Shown piece by piece: positions 12,701 to 24,700 of a stretch of 42,776 bases of DNA. Source of the stretch: Nemertoderma westbladi (lineage: Eukaryota; Xenacoelomorpha; Nemertodermatida; Nemertodermatidae); NCBI GenBank assembly GCA_032718475.1, contig JAUCBJ010002142.1:1-42776 (forward strand), given 5' to 3'. Both the position numbers and the translations under genes were made by a program. The notes under the pieces are model-generated. The model saw nothing but the letters and a program-made list of their open reading frames with translations. It ran no database searches and was not told the origin of the DNA. Position 1 is the first letter of the stretch, and the number at the start of each line of letters is the position of its first letter.

Positions 12701-15700
12701 GTCGTTGTGGGGCGAGCCACGGAGACTGGGTGAGCCGTGAGCCGTCTGTCGTCGTCGTTGTGGGGCGATCCACGGAGACTCGGTGAGCCGTCTGTTGTCG
12801 TCGTTGTGGGGCGAGCCACGGAGACTGTGTGAGCCGTCTGTCGTCGTCGTTGTGGGGCGAGCCAAGGAGACTGGGTGAGCCGTCTGTTGTCGTCGTTGTG
12901 GGGCGAGCCACGGAGACTGGATGGACCGTCTGTCGTCGTCGTTGTGGGGCGAGCCACGGAGACTGGGTGAGCCGTCTGTCGTCGTCGTTGTGGGGCGATC
13001 CACGGAGACTGGGTGAGCCGTCTGTTGTCGTCGTTGTGGGGCGAGCCACGGAGACTGGGTGAGCCGTGAGCCGTCTGTCGTCGTCGTTGTGGGGCGAGCC
13101 ACGGAGACTGTGTGAGCCGTCTGTCGTCGTCGTTGTGGGGCGAGCCACGGAGACTGGGTGAGCCGTCTGTCGTCGTCGTCGTGGGGCGACGACCCACGGG
13201 GACTGGGTGAGCCGTCTGTTGTCGTCGTTGTGGGGCGAGCCACGGAGACTGGGTGAGCCGTCTGTTGTCGTCGTTGTGGGGCGAGCCACGGAGACTGGGT
13301 GAGCCATCTGTCGTCGTCGTTGGGGGCGAGCCACGGAGACTGGGTGAGCCGTCTGTTGTCGTCGTTGTGGGGCGAGCCACGGAGACTGGGTGAGCCGTCT
13401 GTCGTCGTCGTTGTGGGGCGAGCCACGGAGACTGGGTGAGCCGTCTGTCGTCGTCGTTGTGGGGCGAGCCACGGAGACTGGGCGAGCCGTCTGCCGTCGT
13501 CGTTGTGGGGCGAGCCACGGAGACTGGGCGAGCCGTCTGTTGTCGTCGTTGTGGGGCGAGCCACGGAGACTGGGTGAGCCGTCTGCCGACGTCATTGTTA
13601 GTTAAATGTTTGATCAATAATCGGGTCAGGAAAGGAACCTAACTTGGTATGAAAAATTGATAAAAAATTATCGAGTTAGTCATATATAATCAATTTAGTA
13701 TTATTTAATTATAATTTCCGAAGTATGTACTATGTAGTTCAACAATAAATAAAGCAATTAAATAAATTAGAGCACTTGACAATTCGACCGTAAGGGCATC
13801 CATCTATGGAGGCTGTAAAAATAAAAATTACAATATCGTATGTATCGTAGGTAGAACAATTCAATTCAATTCAATTCAATTCAATTTATATTTTATTATT
13901 CCTGCGACATATTATAGAACATATTGCACAAGTAAAATAGTTACAGGATAAAAGGGTCAACAACGAATAGATTGAGTTAGCTAGTAGGTGTTGTTGTCCC
14001 TGAGGGTATTAATGAGAGAGAATAGAGATATAGATGTTTGTTTTAAATTTGGGGAGGGAGCAATAAGGAGATAATGAGAGGGTTTTCAGGGGGAGGGCGG
14101 GTAAATATGATATACTCGGGCCCTGAAAACACCTCCAAACTCGACAATAATCACAAATATACCAGATGGAGACGATGATATTCCACAGTTGTATTAAATG
14201 TATCGCACCCTTATGTTTACAGTATCCGAATATCTGCCATAAGCCTAATTACTGAATGATGACTGAATGGTTTTCCCTGAATAAAAAATAATGATTGAAG
14301 TTAAAAACAGGGTTGATAAAAATCATGATTTTTTAAAAAAAAATCAAAAAAATCCGATTTTTTTTTATTTAAATCAGATTTTTTTGATTTAAATCAGATT
14401 TTTATGATTTAAATCGGGTGACTACAAAGCAAAGACCCAATTAACAAAGACCTGTACAAAACACATCTATTAGCTTTCGTTTATTGTTTTGGTTCCCCCA
14501 ACACGCTTCTGTAACCTGCTCGTTTACTAACCTGCTCCTGTAAATGGCAATGCGACCTATTGCTCTATGGCAATGGGACCTAACGCCCTTTGGGACGTAA
14601 CGCAACTTTACCTCTTTGTTTTGTATAGTTCCCAAAGATTGTTAGGTTACATTGCCATTTAAAGGAACATGTTAGTAAAGGAGCATGTTACAGAGGCTTG
14701 TTGGGGGAACCAAAACAATAAACGAAAGTTAACACATGTTACAAGATTATGCAGGTCTTTATTATTTGGGTCTTTGGTCTTTGTTTTGTAGTCACCCATT
14801 TAAATCAGATTTTTTATTTAAATCAGATTTTTTTATTCAAATCAGATTTTTTTATTTAAATCAGAATTTATATGAAAACATTGTGAAGACTTCTCGCTTC
14901 ATCAATGCCCTATTGTTTAAACGGTATCCCGATCCTTTATACCGAAAAACCGGGATCCCAGCGAAATATCCAATCCCGATTCCGACTTTTTTGGAACGGG
15001 ATCCCGAAGTTTAAAGTGTTAAATAAATTTGTTAAACATCTAAAAAAAAAGTTCCAACAGAACGGAAATGTTTTGATTATATCTAATTTTTATTTCAGTA
15101 AACCAGCCAGTAATCAATTATAAGATATTATAATATAACTTTATCTTACTAATATTTCAGAAGTGTAAAATAAAGTGAGTGTTACCGAAAACCCGCCACA
15201 TATACTATGAACTTTAATGAATTTAATCCAAAATTACACGGGATCTCGAGAGTGATAATCCCGGTCCCGATCCCGGAAATCCCGAAAAGTCTGAATTCGA
15301 ATATAAACTAAATAAACAACAAACTGAATAGAATTCTAAACTACAACTTAATTAATGGGCCTGTGAATAATGTATAGTATTGAAAATGCGACATGATACT
15401 GTATTTTCATATACATATTTAGGTAATTTGAATCATTTAATAATAATCAGTAATGCAATGTTTATCCTGGCCTTAACCCTAATACCACTGGGGGGGGGGG
15501 GGGGGGGGGGGGGCGAATCGGCCCCTTCCTAGTTTATAGTTGCTGTAACTATGCAACCACATTACGTACCGGCCCAATTTTTTGTGAGAATTAGCCAAAT
15601 TTAATGCCGCATCTTTTGCAAAAAACGCCGTTGCAATTGGATTTCTACTTTTCGATGTGGGTGCCACCTCAAAATTTGGTCTCCAGCACCAAATTTTTTG

Positions 15701-18700
15701 AAATTTTCGAATTTTACAAAGTCATTCGTGATTTAGTAATTATTTATGTTTGGGCTATTTTTATTTATTTTTATTGGTTTGGATCACTCTAATGCTCTAT
15801 ACAAGTATGTAAGTGTAGTGGTACGTCATTTTTGGAGCACCAAATTTAGGGCGTGGTACTTTAAAATTTCAAAATTACTTTATTCGGAAAATTTACTAAA
15901 GTTCTGATTTCGAAGCATTTTTATTGGTTTTCTGGAGCGCTGAATCGATTAAAAGTAGTATAGAAGCCTGAAGACTTAGTGGTTCGCCATTTTTGGTGCC
16001 CAAAATTAGGGCATGGCATTTCAAATTTTGAAAAATACGAGATTCGGAAAATACACTAAAGTTTTGATTTGCAAAGCATTTTTATAGGTTTTCTGGAGCG
16101 CTGAATCGATTAAAAGTAGTATAGAAGCCTGAAGACTTAGTGGTTCGCCATTTTTGGTGCCCAAAATTAGGGCGTGGCACTTCAAATTTTGAAAAATACG
16201 AGATTCGGAAAATACACTAAAGTTTTGATTTGCAAAGCATTTTTATAGGTTTTCTGGAGCGCTGAATCGATTGAAAGTAATATAGAAGCCTGAAGACTTA
16301 GTGGTTCGCCATTTTTGGTGCACCAAAATTAGGGCGTGGCACATCAAATTTTGAAAAATACGAGATTCGGAAAATTCACTAAAGTTTTGATTTCAAATTA
16401 ATTTTATATGTTTTCTGGAGCGCTGAATCGATTGAAAGTAATATAGAAGCCTGAAGACTTAGTGGTTCGCCATTTGTGGTGCACCAAAATTAGGGCGGGG
16501 CACTTTTATAGGTTTTCTGGAGCGCTGAATCGATTGAAAGTAATATATAGAAGCCTCAAATCCTTTGTGTACGTAATTTTCGGTGCACCAAAATTAGGGC
16601 GTGGCACTTCAAATTTTCAAAATTACTTTATTCGGAAAAAACACTAAAGTTTTGATTTCAAAAAATGGCTAACTTCTAAGTCTTCAGGCTTCTATATTAC
16701 TTTCAATCGATTCAGCGGCCCAGAAAACCCATAAAGATGCGTTGAAATAAAAAAATTAGGGGCATTTTCTGAATATCTAATTTTTCAAAATTTGAAGTGC
16801 CACGCCCACTTCTTAGGTGGACGAAAAATAGCATCCACTTCAATTTTTGGAAGTGGAATATAATCAAATTCGATTCAGCGTCGTGAAAAACCTACTAAAT
16901 CTAGCCAACACTGCCACACTATTAGTTTTTAGAAAACGAAAAATTTTTTAATTTTGTCCTGGGACTACTTTTATTTTTCATCAAAATTATGAGTCCCTGC
17001 TTATGAAATTTTAATTTTTTAAGGTTTGGTAGTGTTCATCTATAGTTGTTTCACCAACAGCCCAAATTTTGTAGGATTTCATTGGACGACTACAAAAATA
17101 TAGTGGGTGGGCCGAATCGCCCCCCCCCCCCCAGTGGTGGTAATGGTCAAAACACCCCAGTGGTAATAGGGTTAAAGCATGATTGATAAAATTCATGATA
17201 TTAAAAAAATCAAAAAAATCGGATTTTTCTTATTTTTATGTGATTTAAATCAATGATTTAAATCAAATGATTTAAATAAAATGAATTAAATCAAACAACC
17301 CTGGTTAAAAAAAAATGAAAAGTTTTTTAGATTATTAACTAATTTGATAATCAAAATGTATGTATGCCGACCTCAGTTTATCGTCTGCGGCTTATCTGAA
17401 TAACTAACCGGACACTTATGGACAGTGTTGGACATCGAAAGGGGGGTATGGACACGCCGAACGTGGTCCTTCAGTAGTCGACGTTTGTTGAACTCCTTCC
17501 CGCACACCTCGCAGGTGTGTAGCTCCCGGTATATGTGGTAGGTTGAATGGTCCCGTAGCTCGGATACACTGGCGCAGAGCTGCCCGCAGACGGGGCAGGC
17601 TAGAGGGAAGTCTGGGTGGGTGTCCGCGAGGTGGGCCAATAGTTGGTCGCGTGTTAGGTGAGCCACTCCGCAGTACGAACAGCAGAGCACTGGGGGTGGT
17701 TCGTGGGCTGTAGCAACGTGGTTCTCTAACTAAACAAATAATTAAACAGTAAGATCCCATCCCATCCCATCCCATCCCATCCCATCCCATCCCATCCCAT
17801 CCCATCCCATCCCATCCCATCCCATCCCATCCCATCCCATCCCATCCCATCCCATCCCATCCCATCCCATCCCATCCCATCCCATCCCATGCCATGCCAT
17901 GCCATGCCATGCCATGCCATGCCATGCCATGCCATGCCATGCCATGCCATCCTACTTACCTCGACTTGTTCCTTGAACCGAGAACCACACACATTGCAGC
18001 GATTACGGCAATCTGAATGCGACCTTCCCATGTGGACCTCCATAGTGTAACGAGATTGGAATGTTCTAGAACAGCAATTACATATCGGATAGGTTTTTGT
18101 AAACCCGGCATCCAAACCGTGACGCGAATGTTGTACCAACTGCCAGAAGGAAGGGAAGGCCGCACGACAGGACAGACACTGCTGATTGGATGATCTGTTA
18201 TCAGTAGGTGGTAACCGGTCGTGGCCTTTACATTCCTAAATAATGCAAAATAAATTAATAACTTTTTAATACATTGAAGGGAATTCAGTAAAAAGGGAAA
18301 TTCAGTAAAAAGGGAAATTCAGTAAAAAGGGAAATTCAGTAAAAAAGGAAATTCAGTAAAAAGGGAAATTCAGTCAAAAGGGAAATTCAGTAAAAAAGGA
18401 AATTCAGTAAAAAGGGAAATTCAGTCAAAAGGGAAATTCAGTGTACAAAAAGGGACCCAAAAATGAATATTTTATGCCATTAGTAATGAAATTGATTGAT
18501 TATATAATTGCATTAAAAAAATTATGTCTAAAATATATCATTTTTGTCTAAATTAATTCAGATATTGGGTCAATAAAAATTGATATAAAATGCCATTTCA
18601 TGTCAGCGATTCCACATTATTCAAAGGCCAAATTAAATTTATATTGAAAAAAAAAACAGAATCTAATTAATATTTTTAGGTCAGATGTAACAGAACCAAT

Positions 18701-21700
18701 AACACCAGGGGGTAATATAACATGTCCCATCACGTATATATAGTCATTGGGGGTAAAAAAAGCAATTTTCCGTTTTTTGTCAATAAAATTGTTAATTTTC
18801 CATGGATTTAAATAAATTTGGTATTGTCTGAAAACGAATAAAAAATGTAATTTAATGAGCATCAAACAATATCACAGAACATATATTATGGTAAAAAAAG
18901 TTTGATTGTTTTGTTTTGTTTTGTTGTTTTTTGTTTTGTTAAATTTTTTGTATTTTTTGTTAAATGTTTTTTTACCCCAAAATGGGGTAAAAAAAACAAG
19001 TGTGGGTAAATAAAAAACATCTAGTTTCAATTGTGGAATCATCACAGCGCAGAAGTATTAGTCCTACCTAACTGACAAATCTGATGCCTCTGTTATAATT
19101 CACGCCACAACCTAAGGATCAGGCCGCATATATGACATGGATTTCGGTGATTGAGGCGGATAGAAACTACTCTGTGGTGAATCGGTTGCTGCATTGAAGC
19201 TGCACATTGAGATGTTTTGCTGGCTTAACAAAAATATTTTTGACAATGCAGCCTGCATTAAGAATGCTGTGTCGGCTTATCGACAAAATTGCGCCGCCAC
19301 AACTCCCTATCACCCATGACATTTGCTAGATCATCCGCATCTTCAAGGCCGGTGTCCTTTAAGATGCGTCTCAAGAAAGTCATGGGCTGTCCACCATGCT
19401 TATTCACTCTATGAGGCTGCCAAAGTACAAGATTATGCACTGGCTGGTCCTCACGGCGAAAGCAATGTCCTGCAAAGCAAAACAATAAAGATTGCATTGA
19501 TGGGGGACTTCTACAATAAATATTGCATTGATGGGGGACTTCTACAATAAAGTAGGTACGGGTCCGGGTCCGGGTCCGGGTCCGGGTCCGGGTCCGGGTC
19601 CGGGTCCGGGTCCGGGTCCGGGTCCTAAGTGGTTCCCATACCGGGGTGCCAGGATCACCGGATCTGGCGACTGGTTTCGGATCTTAGCCTCGTGCTGCGC
19701 GAAGGCATTGGTTTTCTATCACACGCAACCATTGAAACCTGTAACCCCGTACATACTGTATAAGGTATTCACAGATTATTATACTTTTAGCCACCTCACG
19801 TATGCTGAGTTCAGTCTTGTATTGTTCAACAGTGTGAAACGGCTGGAATCACCCTGTTTTTTTTACCCCACACATACATTGTAGGTGGGTAAAAAAAAAC
19901 ACGCTGCACAGAGCGAACTGGATGGAATGATACAATGAGACCATTTGTGTTGGAAAGAGCATTGCCACTTTAGTATTCAGGGAATCGAGACAGTACGGTG
20001 AATTTGAAGCAACCAATAGTATTCATGGTTGGGTTCAATACTGAGGTTGGAACCCTCCACCAGCCAAAATAATAACAACTTGAAATCAGCTGGTTCACAA
20101 CGTCATATTGTAGGCTGAGCTGATTTGATTGGATACTGACTAAGCCAAGAAAAAACGGTCTTTCAAATGGTAGTAATATCACTTTCTCACGTTTAAGTGA
20201 ACTTGAGTTATGCAGTGTTTTTTTTATACCCCACAAAGCGGACTGTTTTATTTTTACCCCCAATGACTATATCAACAATCTTTCCAGAAGATAATCAAGA
20301 AAATGTGAGATTCATTTAATATTAAATAAATTATTTAAATTAAATAAACTCTAACAAAATTAATTAAATAAACTCCAAAACTCACGAGCAAATGTTTGAT
20401 GTTTCTCCCGGGATCACTTGATTCTAGATCGCAGAGCGGACACCGGCAACTGCCTTCTTCAGAGGTACCCTGAAGCACCCCAGCACCCTCCCTAGAGGTA
20501 CCCTCACGTACCCCAGCACCCTCCCTAGAGGTACCCTGAAGCACCCCAGCACCCTCCCTAGAGGTACTCTGGAGTACCCCAGCACCCTCCCTAGAGGTAC
20601 CCTCACGTACCCCAGCACCCTCCCCCACACTGTCGCAATGTGTCCGCCGTTTGTGCATCCTCAACCCGGTAGGAGACTTGAATCCGCGGTGGCACAGCTC
20701 ACACCTGTGCCGGTACAACCCGAGGTACTGTCTGGGATGGAAGGCTTTGTAATGCGACGAGTAGGAACTGGCCGCGAGGAGACGACCGCAGATCTCGCAC
20801 AGTCTCGGGTAGGTGTCTCCTCGGGGTTTACTACCCGCACAAACACAGGATTGATGGAGTTTAAGCGACGCCGGTTTAGAGAACGAGGCTCCGCAATGCG
20901 GACAAGATACGCTAATCTTGGCAGTTCGGAAAATCGAATCAAAACTTTTGGATAAACAAACCTAAATTGTCAATAAGGTAAAAAATGATAATATAATATT
21001 TAGAAACTTAATAAATTCAGTAGCGGTTAAAAAACATTCCCAAACGTTACCAAACGCGTCAAATGAGTTTTCTCTTCACATTATTACCTGTGTTAACTAA
21101 TTAAAATATATTATTTACAATAATAAATATAAATATTAAAAAATTAATTAATAATAATAAATATTTCATTTAATACTAAATTCATTATGCCAACCTCACT
21201 GTGCAGACTATAGTCCATTGGTGTAGCGAAGGCCAACCCGCAGTTGAGACACTTAAACCGCCCGCCGACGGTGTGTAGGTGGTAGAGCAAGGTGTGCAGA
21301 TGGAAGGAGTCCTCGCTGTCCAACACAATGTTACAAACTGCACAGGGAATGGATCCATCGTCGTCCAGCGCGCCGTGAGTCCTGTACCGGTGGGTGGCCA
21401 GTAGGGAGCGGTTACTGCAGGGTCGGCCGCAATCCGGGCAGGGGGTCGGGCGTTGGTGGACGCGGCGGCGATGAGCGAGGTAAGGGGAGGGCGAGTGGAA
21501 CGAGCGCGCGCACCGAGGGCAGTACCGGAGCGGAGCTCGGGGTACGCGAAGCGGCGTCGGCAGCCAACGGCCCCCGGAGTGACGCTGTTTGTAATGGAGA
21601 CGCAACTGGCGTCGCCCGGGAAACACGGCGAAACAACGGGGACACATCGAGTGGAAGTCGAGTTTAATTCGCTTACAGAAAGAAACGACGGAGGATTGCG

Positions 21701-24700
21701 ACATATCGAGTAATCCGTGGCGTCTATGTAGGTGACCGCGAAGTTCGTTGTATTTAGTAAATATACGGGAATAACAAATTGGGCACCGCAAAACTCTTTT
21801 TATACTATTGTGAACTAATTTTAGGTGGAATTCCAAATCGCCGGCGTACAAACAAGAGGCCCCTCCTACCGGACACATTGGCAGGTTGGCGTGGCCGGCG
21901 CGATGCAATTTCAGGCCGCTAAGGGGCGTCTCTTTGTCGCATTGATCGCAGCGAACGGTGTTGGTTGTCTTGGCAACAGAGTGGACGTTCTTCAAATGAG
22001 TTGAGAGCTGGCCGAGCGATGCGAAATGCTTCCCGTCACACAGGGGGCACGCGTAGTCGCTATGGTAATACGTGTAATGGCTGCTCACCTGAAATATGGA
22101 TTAAACAAACGGAATTAAGTTAAATTTGATTTCTTTAAAATTAAATTTAAATTGATTTCACTAATTTCCGATAATTATTACATACTTAACGAATGGTTGA
22201 AGGTTATGTATAACGGGGTAGAAGGCCATAGCATAGCTAGTGTAGTACATTATTATACATTAAATACATTACTGCCGTAGAAGACGAAAACAATTCCGTT
22301 GTAAAATAAGAATAATATTCAAACATTGTATATAAACGTTCAAGTATGCTAACCACTACACCACGGAGGCTCCTGCATCTTTCCGATTGATTTGCTATAG
22401 GTGGTAAGCTACCTTACGATCAAATCAATCGGAAAGCAATCAAGCAAATCAATCGGAAAGATGCAGGAGCCTCCGTGGTGTAGTGGTTAGCATACCTGAA
22501 CGTTTATCGGGAGACGCGGGTTCGATCCCCGCTGGTGGCGAATTCATTTTTTCCGCACCATTTGCTATAGAGTTGGATCATCCTTAGTCCTGTTTAATTA
22601 CTTATAATATTCAAACATAAAATACAAAAGTTCTTGTAACTGATTCCTTTTATCTGCCTTTTCAATACTTTCATATATAATTATTAACCTCCATAAGGCT
22701 AGCGAAGTCGGCGTGGCAACTGGAACATCTGTACCGAGTCGGGAGTTCTTCCTCTATGAGTCGCCGCAACGGTTTTCGGAGAGCGAACTGATGGTCCCGC
22801 CGTCTGTGTTCCTGCAACTCGAAGTTGAACATAAACCCGAAGGATTGACAGATGTGACACGAGTAGTTGCTAACCAAGCAATGGTTAGCGTTCATGTGCT
22901 CCTTGAGAGTGTCGATGTTACAATCAAACTGAAACAAAATATGTAGGCCTATTAGGTACCGGTATGTATGTAGATAGATAGATTTATAGATATATTATGC
23001 AAACAATAGAAACCAATACATTAACTCAATACAATTATTAATGTATAGTAAGTATATTGTCCAACATAACATAGCTGATTACCACTAAAGCTTTGCAGCT
23101 TATTTTCAAGTGGGTCCTTCAAGTTACTTGGTTACCAATACAAACTAAACTAACTAATGTATATATAGAATAATTATATATAATTTAAACTAAATAAGAT
23201 ACAAAAAATACAAAATTGATCATTATTACTAATTATTGCACGTCATGCACCAGGTGCATGACGTGCAATAATTAGTAATAATGATCAAATAGGTGCATTG
23301 CACCTATTTAATATTGAACTAAATTAAATACTGCTATATAAGAATTTGCACTGGCAGACTGGTCTTGGAGGTGGGATTTTACTGCAGACTTAAAGGCATA
23401 TTCATTATTAATATTTTTAATGTTATTCGGTAAGGAATTCCAATTCTTTATTCCGTTAAAGAAAAAGGTTTCGCTTTGAAAGGATTTACAATTGGGAACA
23501 TAAAAATTTGATGTGCTGGCTCTGGTGCCGTATGAATGTGTATCACTCAGTTTGGTAAATTTTTGACTCAAGTATTTAGGGCAGTTAAAATTAAAAACTT
23601 TATGTACATGGTTGAGCCGAAGCTGCTTTTAGTTAAGCCTTCATACCAAGATGAACTTGAATAGTCAATATGACATTTTATTAAAGATGAAGAAAGCAAC
23701 CTACGAGAATTAAAATTTAGGCTATTTTTATGTCGATAAAGAAACTTTAGTCTGCCATTAACTTTTGCGATAATATTTTTAACAATGCTTTCTCCAGATA
23801 AACTATAATCCAATTTGGAGCCTAAATATTTAACTTATTTTTTATTATCAGTTTTGTGGCCGTTGCTAATTAATTCAAAGTTTCGAAACTTGATTAATCT
23901 TATTTTCGAGCCGAATAAAATATTTTCAGTTTTGCCGTAGTGAATTGAACGCTTATTATCGACGAGCCATTCGTTGCAGGATTCTAGAACTTTGCATAGT
24001 TTTTCAAAAATTATGTCCGGGTCCCTGTGAGAAAAGATTAATGCACTATCATCAGCGTATAATATTAGTTTAAAGTCCGGATCTATGCTACTAATCATAT
24101 CATTTACGTAACATACAAACAGCAATGGCCCTAAGATGCTACCCTGCGGTACTCCACACTTAATTATCTGAACTGAGGACTGAGTTTTATTTATATCTAC
24201 AACTTGACCCCTATCTGATAAGTATGACCTGAACCAATTAATTGAGCCCACACCCATAACCTAGTAATATTTCGTGATCAACCGCGTCAAAGGCCTTCTG
24301 TAAATCTAACATAACCATACCGGTATACAATCCCTTCGCGGTGTTACACCTAATATTATCCGTCAAATTGATTAGACAACTATCTGTAGAGTAAGATTTA
24401 CAGAAGCCAGATTGAAATTCGTATATTAAATTGAGTTTGTTAAGATGAAACTCTAGCTGAGTGTACACTGAACGTTATAGAATTTTGGATACAATACTTA
24501 ACACACTAATGGGCCTGTAATTACTGGGTTCTAATGTATACTGTTCTTTTTAAATATTGGAACAACCTTCGCCAATTTAAGATCATCAGGGACTACATTT
24601 TCTAAAATTGAGTCGTTAATTATGTAAGTAATAGGAATCTTAAGCACTTCCGCACCACCCTTAAGAAACCTTGCTGGAATCTGGTCCAGTCCAGTACTTT

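Larger units (their letters stand above)
14308..17303. mobile_element. hAT-like non-autonomous element with 8-bp target duplication, carrying nested insertions
   Basis: The ends read CAGGGTTG and CAACCCTG and are flanked by the perfect 8-bp direct repeat GTTAAAAA (14300-14307 and 17304-17311). CAGGG-type ends with 8-bp duplications are typical of hAT transposons. Subterminal sequence is an A/T-rich array of ATTTAAATCAGATTTTTT-like units on both sides. No transposase is visible. Two further elements sit inside (14416-14797 and 15477-17171). A second partial copy of the left end follows the inner element at about 17180-17225, so it may be a composite of two related elements. Confidence 0.75.
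18741..20269. mobile_element. 1.5-kb inverted-repeat DNA element in intron 7
   Basis: The ends read TAGTCATTGGGGGTAAAAA and, inverted, TTTTTACCCCCAATGACTA, with TA next to each end as a possible duplication. Related TTTTTTACCCCA motifs recur inside (about 18970, 19857, 20220). It carries a LINE 3' fragment and a GGGTCC microsatellite, so it is composite. No transposase frame is seen. Confidence 0.55.

Noticed and set aside
5291-13597. CRISPR-like array
   Set aside because: Units are directly adjacent with no unique spacers, and the window is eukaryotic.
5184-13617. Three giant minus-strand reading frames of about 2,750-2,800 codons
   Set aside because: They translate the same 46/53-bp repeat in three frames at once, have no domain, lie inside an intron of a phase-consistent gene, and owe their openness to a repeat unit without stops.
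7028-13642. Plus-strand frames of 68-77 codons (MSRL..SLWGEPRRL type) within the minisatellite
   Set aside because: They repeat the same unit and end at the TGA in GGTGAGCC; no independent evidence of coding.
17416-18139. MAWHGMAWHG/GWDGM reading frames as tryptophan-rich peptides
   Set aside because: They are translations of the CCCAT/GCCAT array, which is intron 8; the exons on either side join exactly to complete a zinc finger.
19559-19625. Gly-Pro-rich coding repeat
   Set aside because: Pure GGGTCC microsatellite with no gene context.
20661-20942. 93-codon minus frame overlapping exon 7
   Set aside because: The alternative frame through the same bases gives proper Cys/His fingers and correct phase with exons 6 and 8.
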